A DNA stretch of 64,000 nt. Source: Haloarcula sp. CBA1129. GTDB taxonomy: Archaea > Halobacteriota > Halobacteria > Halobacteriales > Haloarculaceae. Every line of letters starts with the position of its first letter. Position 1 is the first letter of the stretch. Shown here in pieces: positions 1 through 9,357 of the stretch. Location: positions 124,001 to 188,000 of the forward strand of contig NZ_RKSM01000001.1 of assembly GCF_008729015.1 (NCBI RefSeq). Direction: 5' to 3'. Under the pieces are notes generated by a model. That model saw only the letters and a list, made by a program, of their open reading frames with translations, was not told the DNA's origin and ran no database searches. The position numbers and the translations under genes were made by a program.

Positions 1-1035
1 GATGACGTACGCCCGGACAGCATCGCCGGCCCGTGCCGGAAACACGAGGTTTCCAGTCTGGCTGATGAATATCGCTCCCGTCAGGAACCCCCAGCGCTCT
101 CGATACCCCATCGAAACGAGGATGTCTCGGTAGCGGATACCGCGAAGCGGCCACGAGACGGCGTAGACGACGGCGCTCAGCGCGACGATCTCCGGTGCTG
201 CGCCGGCCATCTCCGCGAGGACGCGGTCGGGGTCGAGATACTGCGTCATCAACAGGAGAGCAATAACGACGAGCATCGTCCCCGCGCCGAGCGATACCTC
301 GCGGGTGATTCGGGGACTGACCGACAGTTCCCAGAAGGTCCGGAGTATCTGGCTGCCCATCCCGAACACGTCCCGGACGATATCGACCTTCGAATCACCC
401 TTCGGTGTCCAGTCGACAGGGAACTCCTTCACCCGGTAGCCGTCGCGCTGGGCCTTCACCAGCAGTTCAGTGTCCCAGAACCAGTGTTCGTCCTGCACGC
501 GGGGCAGTAGCGTCTCCAGTGCCTGCCGGTCGAACGCTTTGAACCCGCACTGATGATCCTGAATCTCGGACCGGAGGACCGCCCGGACAAGCGTGTTGTA
601 GCCGAAGCTCGGAATACCTCTCTTTGCGGGTCTATCGGCACGGTTCTCAGGCATCCAGCGCGATCCCGTCGCCACGTCGTACCCATCGATACGGACAGCG
701 TTGACCAACTCTTCGAGATGCGACATGTCCGTCGCCAGATCAGTATCGAAATACACCAGCGTCTCGCCGTCGGCCCGCTCGAAGGCATACTCTAACGCGC
801 CACCGCGGCCGAGGCGGTCGTCGCTGTGGACGTGTCGGACCCGGCTGTCCTCGTGTGCGAGTCGCGTCGCGATTTCTGGCGTGCGGTCCGAGCAGCCGTC
901 CTCTGCGACGATAACTTCATACGCGTCTTCGGGGAGAAACGAGGCGAGCGTTTCGAGCGTTGTGGAGACCGTCTGCTCGATGGTGTCTGCTTCGTTGTAG
1001 GCAGGGAGAACGACGCTCACCTCGACTGCAGTCAT
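1..1035 (-). CDS. Family 2 glycosyltransferase fused to a flippase-like membrane domain (3' end outside window)
   Basis: The frame opens at the ATG at 1035 and is still open at base 1, so about 345 codons are visible and the C-terminus is missing. The N-terminal 220 or so residues are a GT-A glycosyltransferase of the dolichol-phosphate sugar type. They show SVVLPAYNEADTIEQT at the start, EDGCSDRT, the metal-binding YFDTDLATD and the acceptor-side QCGFKAF. From about residue 250 hydrophobic segments begin, with a GNLVFPARAGDAVRAYVI stretch typical of the lysylphosphatidylglycerol synthase/AglD-like flippase domain. By family it transfers a sugar onto a polyprenyl phosphate at the membrane, probably for glycoprotein or glycolipid synthesis. 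It lies 68 bases downstream of the radical SAM gene on the same strand. Confidence 0.85.
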   Translation of the reverse strand, partial: MTAVEVSVVLPAYNEADTIEQTVSTTLETLASFLPEDAYEVIVAEDGCSDRTPEIATRLAHEDSRVRHVHSDDRLGRGGALEYAFERADGETLVYFDTDLATDMSHLEELVNAVRIDGYDVATGSRWMPENRADRPAKRGIPSFGYNTLVRAVLRSEIQDHQCGFKAFDRQALETLLPRVQDEHWFWDTELLVKAQRDGYRVKEFPVDWTPKGDSKVDIVRDVFGMGSQILRTFWELSVSPRITREVSLGAGTMLVVIALLLMTQYLDPDRVLAEMAGAAPEIVALSAVVYAVSWPLRGIRYRDILVSMGYRERWGFLTGAIFISQTGNLVFPARAGDAVRAYVI

Positions 1036-1103
1036 ACGCTCTTGGTCATCCCCGGAGTGAAAAGTACTTTCCGTTCGTTACGCTGCCGGGACCGAAACGG
1101 CCG

Positions 1104-2822
1104 TTAGTCAGCGCCTTCCGGTGACTGGGCGGTCGCGAAGCGCTCGATGGATGCAACGTCGATGTCGCCGACCGACTCGTAGGGTCTGTTTACCACCACG
1201 TCGCCGGCGGTACTTCGGCCGATACCGGGAATCGCGGTGAGTTCGTCCATCGACGCATCGTTGAGGTCCAGCGGATAGGGGACGCCGGTGACCGACCGGT
1301 AGCCGTGGTCGGTAACCGCGATGTCGACGACGCTGCCGAGTTCGCGTTCGCCCGGAATACCCACGAGCAGCGGATAAGTCCCCAACTGCCGGCCGAAGGT
1401 CTTGCCGTCTTGGTGGTACTCCAGATGCACGTCGGGCAGTATCGTCCCCGGCGGCGCGACCCGCTGGAGCATCGGGTTGTCGATGGTCTCCCGGACCTCC
1501 TGTTTGTACTGCTTGAACAGTTGCTTATGATCCTTGGCGATGTCTGCGCCAGTGTCGGCCATGTCGGTCCCCTCGAACGCCATCACCTGCCGGATGTTTA
1601 CCCGGCGGAGCATCAGTCCCTCGTCATACACTCGCTGAAGGAACCGTTTGTTGTGCTCAAAGGTCTCTCGCGTCTCGCCTTTCAGCCCGTGGACGAGATT
1701 GATGCCGGGCAGGAGCTTCGGAAGCCGACGGGCGGCGTCGTCGCCGAAGTTGGGAGCAGAGTCTTTCGCTCCCCCGGGCCGCCAGCCAGCCACCTCGTTG
1801 ACGATTTTCACCGCCTCGAAACACTGGTCGGCGGTGACGTTGAGGTTGTTGTCGCTCATCACGTTCGGGTCGGCCGATTCTAGGCCAAAGGCGGCGGTGT
1901 CCCCGGGCGTGTTGTGCTCGGCGATAATTCGAATCCCCTCGCGGGCCTTCTCGGGCCATTTCACGACCGTTATGGGATTCATATTGTCCAGATGGAGCGT
2001 CTCCAGATCCGGTGCGACCTCACGGATACCGCCATAGAGCCGTCGGAGGGCGTCGGGGTTTGGCGCTTCGCCGTCGCCGCCGTAGGCCAGAATGTCGGCC
2101 TGTCGGCCCAGCCGGAAGTGCTTCACGCCGCGGTCGGAAAGGGCGTCGACCTCGTCGACGACGCTCTCGGGCGGCCGGAAGTCCGGGTTGCCGTACATCG
2201 GCTCCGTGCAGAAGGAGCATCGGTACGGACAGCCCCGGGACGTCTCCATTTCGCAGATGAGGTAGTCCGGGTGGTTCGGGTGCTGTTCGACGACGAACGC
2301 GCCGGCGCGTGCCCAGCGGGTCTCCTCTTCGATGTCCCGGTAGCGGTCGTTGAATCCCTCAAGACCGGACTCCACGAGGTCGTAAACGGCGGCCTCAACA
2401 TCTGCCATCGCCAAGAAGTCGAAATCGAGGTCGTCGCGGGCTGTCTCGCTCGCACCCTCGTTGGCCTCGCCGACGCCGAAGCGGACCGGACCGCCCATGA
2501 TGGAAGTCCCGTTGGCTGTCCATGCGAGTTCGCGCACTTCGTCGGGTTCGGCCGGCGTCCCGCCGACGTACTTGCCGGGGACGGTCATGCCGCCGACGTA
2601 CACCATGAGGTCGGCGGCCTCAATATCTCGCCAGACGGCGTTGTCCTCCCTGAGTTCGTCGATAGTGTGATACGTTATCTGTTCGCGGGGGATGCCGGCG
2701 TCGACGAGCGCACCGGCAGCGTACCGCGGGTACGTCGAGATGTACGGCGGTACCCCGAAGTGTGCGGGCTCGTCGACGTAGCCGTCGACGATGGTCACGT
2801 CGAGCGTCTCGGGGTCAGTCAT
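1104..2822 (-). CDS. Radical SAM protein with C-terminal helix-hairpin-helix
   Basis: 572 residues from the ATG at 2822. An in-frame start 48 codons upstream exists, but the added residues look like read-through of non-coding DNA and the family starts near MTDPETLDVTIVDGY. The N-terminal 190 residues resemble a cobalamin-binding-like domain. The radical SAM [4Fe-4S] motif CPYRCSFC lies near residues 195-202, preceded by CEMETSRG. The C-terminal 45 residues (MDELTAIPGIGRSTAGDVV) form a helix-hairpin-helix of the type that contacts DNA or RNA backbones. This domain order is known in archaeal radical SAM proteins of unknown substrate, so a nucleic-acid modification role is only an inference. Confidence 0.88.
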   Translation of the reverse strand: MTDPETLDVTIVDGYVDEPAHFGVPPYISTYPRYAAGALVDAGIPREQITYHTIDELREDNAVWRDIEAADLMVYVGGMTVPGKYVGGTPAEPDEVRELAWTANGTSIMGGPVRFGVGEANEGASETARDDLDFDFLAMADVEAAVYDLVESGLEGFNDRYRDIEEETRWARAGAFVVEQHPNHPDYLICEMETSRGCPYRCSFCTEPMYGNPDFRPPESVVDEVDALSDRGVKHFRLGRQADILAYGGDGEAPNPDALRRLYGGIREVAPDLETLHLDNMNPITVVKWPEKAREGIRIIAEHNTPGDTAAFGLESADPNVMSDNNLNVTADQCFEAVKIVNEVAGWRPGGAKDSAPNFGDDAARRLPKLLPGINLVHGLKGETRETFEHNKRFLQRVYDEGLMLRRVNIRQVMAFEGTDMADTGADIAKDHKQLFKQYKQEVRETIDNPMLQRVAPPGTILPDVHLEYHQDGKTFGRQLGTYPLLVGIPGERELGSVVDIAVTDHGYRSVTGVPYPLDLNDASMDELTAIPGIGRSTAGDVVVNRPYESVGDIDVASIERFATAQSPEGAD

Positions 2823-2898
2823 ACCCGTCGCTTGACGTTCGATACCTAAAACCGTGTCTGGTCGTCCGTGGCGACAGAACACGCAGAAGCTGACGAAC

Positions 2899-4353
2899 TC
2901 AGTCGTCGGCGACAGCGGACGACGTGGCCGAATCAGCGTGCTCGGTCCCGTCGTATCGTCCACCAAACACTGTCGTTGCGAACAGAATCAACGGTGAGAG
3001 GAACGCGAAAAAGTAGTACGGGGCGTACGCAAGCGTTCCGACCCCGAAGACTGCAGACATGTAGACAGCCCCGGCGTGCCACGGAAAGAGCGCGCCGGTC
3101 GGGGTTCCGGCGGATTCGATAGCCTGTGAGAGATCGTCGCTGGCCAGACCGTACTCGTCATAGAGATTTCGGAGGGTGAGCCCGGGGACGACGATGCTCA
3201 TGTACTGCTGGGCGGAGAAGGCGTTGACGAAGATTGCCGAAACGCCGGTCCCGACAACCAAGCTACGCGGGCCACGGACCGCGGTCGCGAGGTGGTGTGC
3301 GAGTACGGCGAGGACCCCAGTTCGTTCGAGGAGGCCGCCGAGACTGAGGGCCGCGACGACGACGGCAATCGTCCAAGCCGATCCCGAGATACCACCGCTT
3401 GCCAGCAGGTCGTTCACGAGGTCCATCCCCGTTTCAGGGGCCGTCCCGTCGAGAAAGACCGTCCAAGCGGCAGTGAACGACCGGCCCTGAACGAAGATGG
3501 TCGTGAAAGTCCCGGCAAAGACACCAGCGACTAGCGTCGGGAGTGCGGGGAGTCCGTACAGCGCCAGCCCGAAGGTGACAACGAGTGGGAGGAGTACCAG
3601 TACCGAGAGGTCGTAGCTGCCAGCGAGTGCGCCCTGTATCTCGGCGACGCGTCCGGCTGGAATGTCACCGACAGTACGCAGTCCCAGCGCAGCGTAGAGC
3701 AGGACCGAGAGGCCAAACGCCAGAACGGTCCCGTTGCGCATCGCCCGGATGTGGTCGTAGAGGTCGGTGTTCGTCACGGCGGCCGCGAGGTTCGTCGTAT
3801 CTGAGAGCGGAGACTGCTTGTCGCCTGCGTAGGCCCCCGAGAGGATGGCACCAGCGGTCATCGGTGTGGGCACGCCGAGACCGGAGCCGATACCGATAAA
3901 GGCCACACCGAGCGTGCCAGCCGTCGTCCAAGAGGACCCGATGGAGAACGCGACGACCATCGCAAGCAGCGCTGTCGCCGGGAGGAACACGTCCGGCGTC
4001 AGTATTGAGAGCCCGTAGTACATCAGCCCGGGGATGGTGCCCGCGCTAACCCACGTCGCGATGAGGCCGTAGATGATGAACAGAATGAGGATGGCCTGCA
4101 GGCCCATTAGCAGACTGTCCGCGAGACCCTCGTAGAGGTCGTCCCACGAGTAACCGAGCCAGTATTTTCCGACTGCGCCAGTCAGCACGATGCTCCAGAG
4201 CAGCGGCCCGTGTGGGGCCAACTTCAGAAATCCGGATCCGATGCCGAGGAACAGGACGACACCGAGTACGGGGACCAACGCCTGCAGTACGCCGGGTCGG
4301 CGCTCCGACGGGATGTCCTCGTACGTTAGCGGTTCGAGAGTTAGTGATGTCAC
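2899..4353 (-). CDS. nhaC: NhaC-family Na+/H+ antiporter
   Basis: 484 residues, almost entirely hydrophobic with about 11-12 membrane segments. The central stretch FSIGSSWTTAGTLGVAFIGIG is characteristic of NhaC, as is the following AGDKQSPLSDTTNLAAAV, which carries the acidic and polar residues of the transport path. By family it exchanges Na+ for H+ across the cytoplasmic membrane, which fits a halophile. Translation starts at GTG 4353. A minus-strand TATA-like TATTTAATA at 4381-4389 sits about 30 bases upstream, indicating a nearly leaderless mRNA. The C-terminal tail is short and acidic. The exact ion preference cannot be read from sequence. Confidence 0.9.
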   Translation of the reverse strand: MTSLTLEPLTYEDIPSERRPGVLQALVPVLGVVLFLGIGSGFLKLAPHGPLLWSIVLTGAVGKYWLGYSWDDLYEGLADSLLMGLQAILILFIIYGLIATWVSAGTIPGLMYYGLSILTPDVFLPATALLAMVVAFSIGSSWTTAGTLGVAFIGIGSGLGVPTPMTAGAILSGAYAGDKQSPLSDTTNLAAAVTNTDLYDHIRAMRNGTVLAFGLSVLLYAALGLRTVGDIPAGRVAEIQGALAGSYDLSVLVLLPLVVTFGLALYGLPALPTLVAGVFAGTFTTIFVQGRSFTAAWTVFLDGTAPETGMDLVNDLLASGGISGSAWTIAVVVAALSLGGLLERTGVLAVLAHHLATAVRGPRSLVVGTGVSAIFVNAFSAQQYMSIVVPGLTLRNLYDEYGLASDDLSQAIESAGTPTGALFPWHAGAVYMSAVFGVGTLAYAPYYFFAFLSPLILFATTVFGGRYDGTEHADSATSSAVADD

Positions 4354-4380
4354 GTCTGTTCCGGCCTAATAACTCATATG

Positions 4381-4389
4381 TATTAAATA
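4381..4389 (-). promoter_or_regulatory. TATA-like box for the NhaC gene
   Basis: On the minus strand the sequence reads TATTTAATA, about 30 bases before the GTG start at 4353, the usual haloarchaeal spacing for a near-leaderless transcript. The rest of the 4354-4626 gap shows nothing else that I recognise. Confidence 0.45.
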
Positions 4390-4626
4390 GAGCGATAATA
4401 TCTCTATAGCGCATACGGACATTGCTCCATTTCTAGGATATTGTTGACAAGTGGCAACCGGAGGGGGCAGATGCAAACTAGAGAGTGGGAGTGAAACCGA
4501 CCAGCGTCTCTTCAGCGGCGCTCGCTGATGTAGCTGGACTCGAACGGGCGAATCACGAGTTCCCGGCGGCGCAGTAGGTCATACTACTGGTTCTGACCCG
4601 CCTTCAGAGAGATTCGGTCTGCAGTC

Positions 4627-6549
4627 TCAGTCGTCGGCGCTGACCGTTTGGTCGTCGGCTTGGGCGTGCCAGAGGTCGGCGTAGTTGCCGTCGGCCGCGA
4701 GCAGGTCAGCGTGGCTGCCCCGTTCGACGATTTCCCCGTCGTCCATCACGACGATGCGGTCCGCGTCTTGAATGGTCGAGAGGCGGTGGGCGATGACGAA
4801 CGCGGTTCGGTCCGCGACCAGTTGCTCGATGCTTTCTTGGATACGGTCCTCCGTCTCCGTGTCCACGTCGCTGGTCGCCTCATCGAAGATGATGATTTCG
4901 GGATCGTTTAGCAGGGCGCGGGCGATGGCGACCCGCTGGCGCTGGCCGCCAGAGAGCTTGATACCGCGCTCGCCGATCTGCGTGTCGTACCCCTCCGGCA
5001 GGTCCCGGATGAATTCGTGGGCCTGTGCGGCCTCCGCCGCTTCGCGGACACGGTCGCGTGCGGTTTCCCAGTCACTCCCTCGCACCTCGTCGTCCACCTG
5101 CTCGGCGTCGAGCACCTCGCGGTCGCCATAGGCGATGTTCTCGGCGACCGTCCCCGAGAACAGGTACGGCTGTTGTTCGACGATAGCGATTTCGCTCCTG
5201 AGGCTCTGAAGGCCGTACTCGCGCACGTCAACATCGTCCACTCGGACCGCGCCTGCATCCACGTCGTGGAACCGCGGCACCAGTTTCAGCAGGGTGGATT
5301 TGCCAGCCCCGGTCGCGCCGGCCAGACCGATGGTCGCGCCGTCGGGTACGTCCAGCGAAACCTCACGGACGACCGGGGGCTCGTCGCCGTAGCCGAACGT
5401 CACGTCGTCGAACTCGACCGACCCATCGATGCTATCGGGTTCGTAGGGGTCTCCGGGGTCGGTGACCGCGGGCGCTTGACCCAGCAGCCCGAACACGCGC
5501 TCGGCGCTGGACTTGGCGAGCTGGTACTTGTTCGCTGACCGCCCGATTCGGCGCATCGGCGAGTACAGCCGGCGGATATACAGGAAAAACAGGGCAAACG
5601 CCCCAGTCGACAGCGCCGCTTCGCTCTCTGGGTTCGTGATGAAGTCCATCCCGGCGACGTACAGAATCAGGACGAACGCAATACCAGTAAGCAGTCGCAG
5701 GCCGGCGAAGAAGGCCCGCCGGATGCGCAGGGCGGCCACCTTCTGGTCGTGATACTCCTGGCTCTGGTCGGTCACCCGCTTGCGCTCGAAGTCGTAGCGG
5801 TCGAACGCCTTGATAACTGGCGCGCCGCTGAGGTTGTTCTCTAACCGGGTGTTGAGCCGCGACACTGTCTGGCGGATGGAGCGGTATCTCGGCTCGATCC
5901 AGGTGAGGAAGAAGCCGCTGGCGATGCCGATGAGTGGCACCGGGCCGAGCGCGATGAGCGCCAGTTTCGGAGAGTACCGGTAGAGGATGATCGCGATTCC
6001 GCCGACGGTCGCCACCACCCGAATCATCTGGCGGAACTCCGTGTTGAGGAACGATTCCAGCCGGTTGATGTCGCTGTTGAGTATCGACATCATCCCGCCG
6101 GTCTGGTGGTTCGCAAAGAAGGACAGCGAGAGGTGTTGGAGGTGGTCGTACGTGTCGTTCCGGAGGTCCCGCTGGATTTTCTGGGCGCTTGATTGGAGGA
6201 GATACCTCGATGCGAAGCGCGTCGCCGACCGGAGCAGGTAGGCGATGGCTGCGATGACGACGAGTCGCTGGAGGAAGGCAATACGGGCGGCCTCTCCGAC
6301 GATTTCGCCGGGCGGGAGCAGGCCGGCATCGGTCAGCAGCCCCGGTTCGCCGCTGCTGAGGACGACTCGGTCGATGGCCGCGGCGACGATTATCGGTGGA
6401 ACGAGGCGGGCAAACCGGGTACAGAACGCCGCCACGATTCCGATAAACAGGCGGAGCCAGTAGGGGGTAGCATAGCCGATAAGATTGACCATCGGGTGGC
6501 CGTCGACGTTCTCCCGGACGCCCTCGAAGCCGCCCTGATCGTCAGGCAT
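4627..6549 (-). CDS. ABC transporter, fused permease and ATPase (exporter type)
   Basis: 640 residues. Residues 1-330 are a six-helix ABC exporter membrane domain, with the coupling-helix region around RNDTYDHLQHLSLSFFANHQ. Residues 370-620 are the nucleotide-binding domain, with Walker A GATGAGKSTLL, Q-loop EQQPYLFSGTVAENIAYGD, signature LSGGQRQRVAIARALL, Walker B IIIFDEATSDVD and switch histidine AHRLSTIQ. The half-transporter should form a homodimer that exports a lipid, peptide or drug, but the substrate is not predictable. An acidic insertion after the Q-loop (EVLDAEQVDDEVRGSDWE) fits halophilic homologues. It is transcribed alone, with gaps on both sides. Confidence 0.92.
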   Translation of the reverse strand: MPDDQGGFEGVRENVDGHPMVNLIGYATPYWLRLFIGIVAAFCTRFARLVPPIIVAAAIDRVVLSSGEPGLLTDAGLLPPGEIVGEAARIAFLQRLVVIAAIAYLLRSATRFASRYLLQSSAQKIQRDLRNDTYDHLQHLSLSFFANHQTGGMMSILNSDINRLESFLNTEFRQMIRVVATVGGIAIILYRYSPKLALIALGPVPLIGIASGFFLTWIEPRYRSIRQTVSRLNTRLENNLSGAPVIKAFDRYDFERKRVTDQSQEYHDQKVAALRIRRAFFAGLRLLTGIAFVLILYVAGMDFITNPESEAALSTGAFALFFLYIRRLYSPMRRIGRSANKYQLAKSSAERVFGLLGQAPAVTDPGDPYEPDSIDGSVEFDDVTFGYGDEPPVVREVSLDVPDGATIGLAGATGAGKSTLLKLVPRFHDVDAGAVRVDDVDVREYGLQSLRSEIAIVEQQPYLFSGTVAENIAYGDREVLDAEQVDDEVRGSDWETARDRVREAAEAAQAHEFIRDLPEGYDTQIGERGIKLSGGQRQRVAIARALLNDPEIIIFDEATSDVDTETEDRIQESIEQLVADRTAFVIAHRLSTIQDADRIVVMDDGEIVERGSHADLLAADGNYADLWHAQADDQTVSADD

Positions 6550-6647
6550 AGACGGTAGTTGGCCCGGAAACTGATATATGCCGGGCTTCGGCCACAGAGT
6601 ACTGTGTGTGAACGATGGCCCGGACGAGATGGACCGCGGCTGATGCC

Positions 6648-7445
6648 TCAGACGTAGATACAGCCCTCACTCTCGGGACCCGAAGCGGACGGTCTGGCAC
6701 CGTCGGCCAACCGGCCTGCCGAAACCACGGCGGCTAGCGAGTCCAGCGCGTCGTGGTTCCCGAGGTAGGTGTCGCGGTGCTCGCCGACTGTGACGCTACA
6801 CGCTTCGACCGCCGCGATGTTCGCCTCTCGTCGCTGTCGCGGATCGTCGACGTTCTTGTACCCCTCGCGGTAACAGCCCAGCCAGCCGAACGTCGCGGCG
6901 GGGTACACTTCCGTGACCAGCGTATCGGCGTCCCATCCCTGCACCGGCACGACGGCTGTCGCATCGTCGCCTCGCAGTGGCCCGAGTACGTCCCGGACGC
7001 CGTAGAAGGTCATGCTGCGCGTTCGATTTGTGTAGGGACACAGCGCGCCGCGACGGAAATCCGTCTCCCGGCGAAGGTCCCGGTTTCCGGTCGCCATCTC
7101 CGCAGTATGCCGGCATACCTCCGACAGCGACGCCGGGTCGGTCGGGCCGCTCCCACTCGTAAGCCAGTCGACGAAGCCGGCCCAAGTACCGCCACACTGC
7201 GCATCGAGTATCGTCTGGGGGAGGCTAAACGGGAAATCTAGTCCGACTGTCCCGACGTCAGTGTCGGTAATGCGGTCGAGGAGGCCGGCGTGAGCAGCTT
7301 CACGGTCCCGCCCCCACTCGTCCGTTCCGCGGTAGCACCGCTGTACCGCCAGCCCGTCTCCCGTCGGTATCGCCTCAGTGACCCAGAGCGCGTCGCCAGC
7401 GGTCGCTGCGCCGCTGAAATCCGCCCCGAGGACGCGTTCACTCAT
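6648..7445 (-). CDS. DUF429-family protein (RNase H-like fold)
   Basis: 265 residues from ATG 7445. The reading frame stays open further upstream, but that stretch is not protein-like and the family begins at MSERVLGADFSGA. Features of the DUF429 family are the N-terminal ADFSGA, the central GLDFPFSLP, the EVYPAATFGWLG segment and the C-terminal HDALDSLAAVVSA. The conserved acidic residues at these places resemble an RNase H-type active site. The biochemical role is unknown. The divergent gene at 7550 leaves about 100 bases for promoters of both. Confidence 0.82.
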   Translation of the reverse strand: MSERVLGADFSGAATAGDALWVTEAIPTGDGLAVQRCYRGTDEWGRDREAAHAGLLDRITDTDVGTVGLDFPFSLPQTILDAQCGGTWAGFVDWLTSGSGPTDPASLSEVCRHTAEMATGNRDLRRETDFRRGALCPYTNRTRSMTFYGVRDVLGPLRGDDATAVVPVQGWDADTLVTEVYPAATFGWLGCYREGYKNVDDPRQRREANIAAVEACSVTVGEHRDTYLGNHDALDSLAAVVSAGRLADGARPSASGPESEGCIYV

Positions 7446-7549
7446 ACACCCGAGTACGCCGGTGACGGCATCAATGTTGGGACTGTGAGGACTGGGTAAC
7501 CCCAGCCCCGTCCGTAAGGGGTTTGTCCCCGACGGACCAACGGAATAGT

Positions 7550-7708
7550 ATGCCAGCCACAATGGAAGTCGTCTGCACGGACGACAGCTGCGAACTCGAC
7601 ATGTTCGAGATGCACTACACGTATGATATGCCGGACGATGTCGAACTCGCGGCCTTCTCCTGTCCGTACTGTGGCGGGACGGACTGCCTCGACGAAGTGG
7701 AACTATGA
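7550..7708 (+). CDS. Small zinc-binding protein of haloarchaea (DUF7559-like)
   Basis: 52 residues from ATG 7550; an alternative ATG lies four codons in, at 7562. Four cysteines form a likely zinc knuckle: CTDDSC near the N-terminus and CPYCGGTDC near the C-terminus. I recognise it as a common haloarchaeal small protein and believe the family is DUF7559. Its stop overlaps the start of the Hsp20 gene, so the two are co-transcribed and probably translationally coupled. Function is unknown. Confidence 0.75.
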   Translation: MPATMEVVCTDDSCELDMFEMHYTYDMPDDVELAAFSCPYCGGTDCLDEVEL

Positions 7709-8223
7709 TGCGAGACATCGGCTCCTCTATCAGCGACGCGATCTTCGAGAATATCGGTCGGGCTGCCGGGCGGGTTCAGGAGAACAAGCCACTGCCGTCT
7801 GACCTGCTGGAATCCGAGGACGCCTACCTCATCGTCTTCGACGCGCCCGGCACGACGGCGTCGGACATCCAAGTCCGATACGTCGACGACCGCGTGGAGG
7901 TCCGAATCGACCGCTTCCGGGACTTCTACGACGGCTTCGAGATGCGCTACCCCGGGCGCGGGCTTGCGCTCGACGGGAGTGTCACGCTTCCGAGCGATGC
8001 CGCTGTCGACCCGGAAACGGCACAGGCCACGCTCAAGAGCAACGGCACGCTCCACGTCCGCGTCCCGAAGGTTGAGACGGACCACGTCGAGGACGAAGCA
8101 ACGGATGTCGGAGTCGAAACCGACGCCAGCGAGGCAAACGGAGGGAGCGATGCGGACAACGGGACGGCCGACGTCGAGGACGTGACCGAATCAGCTGTCG
8201 AGGGCGACAGCGACGACCGCTGA
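7705..8223 (+). CDS. Hsp20/alpha-crystallin-like small heat-shock protein
   Basis: 172 residues. The start is ATGATG at 7705/7708, overlapping the stop of the preceding zinc protein gene. The alpha-crystallin-like core spans about residues 35-125 (DAYLIVFDAPGTTASDIQVRYVD, then SNGTLHVRVPK). The usual C-terminal IxI motif is not evident. Instead the tail from residue 130 is a low-complexity acidic run, as is common in halophilic homologues. By family it is an ATP-independent holdase chaperone. The weakly conserved core makes this a divergent member. Confidence 0.78.
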   Translation: MMRDIGSSISDAIFENIGRAAGRVQENKPLPSDLLESEDAYLIVFDAPGTTASDIQVRYVDDRVEVRIDRFRDFYDGFEMRYPGRGLALDGSVTLPSDAAVDPETAQATLKSNGTLHVRVPKVETDHVEDEATDVGVETDASEANGGSDADNGTADVEDVTESAVEGDSDDR

Positions 8224-8253
8224 CCAGTCTGGACACTGCTTTTGACACCGTAT

Positions 8254-9357
8254 TCACTGTTCCCAGTCACGCGTCGGGTCCTCTAGCGCGGCGAACGTCT
8301 CGGAGCCGTCGAACCGGGTCGGGTCGACGCGGTCAGGGAGATGCTCGGAGAGCGGGTTCGGGCGGTCGAGGACGTCCGCTGCGAGATAGTCGCCCAACGC
8401 TGGCGCGCGCATGAGTCCGTGGCCCTGCCAGCCGGTCGCCACCCAGAGGCCGTCGGCGACCCGCCCGGAAAGCGGCGCGCCGTCCGGCGTCGCCGTACAC
8501 AGGCCGGCCCACGCTCGCTCACAGGCTGGCGTGAGCGCCGCCGTCTGCTCGACGCGGTCGAGGCTCCGGGCGACGAACTCGGCGTCCGCCGCCGGGTCCC
8601 AGTCTGTCGGGTCGACTTCGTGTGCCCCATCGCCGACCAGCAGCGAACCGTCCTTCGGTCGCCAGTAGAACTCCCGTGTGGCGTCGTAGAACGACGGCAG
8701 CGCGGCGTCGACCGGGTCGGTCACGAGCGCCTGCGCCCGGTAGGCTTTCAGCGCCAGCGAGACGCCGACATCGCCGACGAGTGGCTTCGTCTGCGGGCCG
8801 GCCGCGACGACCACCGCGTCGAATGTCCGCCGGCCGTCGGCCGTCTCGACAGTCGTCGGCGACGCGAGGGAGACCGGCGTGTCCGTTTCGATGGTTGCAC
8901 CCGTTTCGCGGGCTTGCTCGGCGAGCCTCGCCACCACCATGTCCGGGTCGAGCACGCCGGCGTCGCGGGCAAGGCCGGCCACTTCGATACCGCTGGTGTC
9001 CAGCGCGGGGTAGCGGTCGTCGAGTTCCGTCGGCGTGAGCGCCTCGACCGCCACGTCGTTTCGCTGCATCCCCGAAATCTGTTCGCGGACGGCCGTGGCG
9101 TCGCTCTCGTCGCGCGCGACCCAGACGTATGGCTGTGGCTCGAACAGGTCCAGATTGCGATAGCGAGTCAGCGCGTCCGCGGCCACGGCAGCGTCCACGT
9201 CGTCGGCGAACGCGTCGTAACAGAGACCGGCCGCCCGGCCGCTCGCGCCGCTGCCGAGAGTATCACGCTCAAATACTGTGACCGATGCGCCGCGGCGGGC
9301 CAGCGCCAGCGCGGTCGACAGACCGACGGCCCCGCCGCCGACGACAGCGACGTTCAT
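8254..9357 (-). CDS. FAD-dependent oxidoreductase of the DAO family
   Basis: 367 residues. The N-terminal Rossmann motif VAVVGGGAVGLSTALALARRGASV (residues 3-26) binds FAD. The middle holds a substrate domain with FYWRPKDGSLLVGDGAHEVDP. The C-terminal WVATGWQGHGLMRAPALGDYLA is the second FAD-contact motif of the D-amino-acid oxidase/GlyA superfamily. The expected reaction is oxidation of an amine or amino acid with reduction of FAD; the substrate is unknown. The gene begins directly at the end of the preceding gene at 9358 with no spacer, so they form an operon. Confidence 0.85.
   Translation of the reverse strand: MNVAVVGGGAVGLSTALALARRGASVTVFERDTLGSGASGRAAGLCYDAFADDVDAAVAADALTRYRNLDLFEPQPYVWVARDESDATAVREQISGMQRNDVAVEALTPTELDDRYPALDTSGIEVAGLARDAGVLDPDMVVARLAEQARETGATIETDTPVSLASPTTVETADGRRTFDAVVVAAGPQTKPLVGDVGVSLALKAYRAQALVTDPVDAALPSFYDATREFYWRPKDGSLLVGDGAHEVDPTDWDPAADAEFVARSLDRVEQTAALTPACERAWAGLCTATPDGAPLSGRVADGLWVATGWQGHGLMRAPALGDYLAADVLDRPNPLSEHLPDRVDPTRFDGSETFAALEDPTRDWEQ

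Noticed and set aside
4440-4626. Possible tRNA or small RNA between the antiporter and ABC genes (segment with GGACTCGAACGGGCGAATC).
   Set aside because: The segment looks like a T-arm in part, but no acceptor or anticodon arm could be folded around it.
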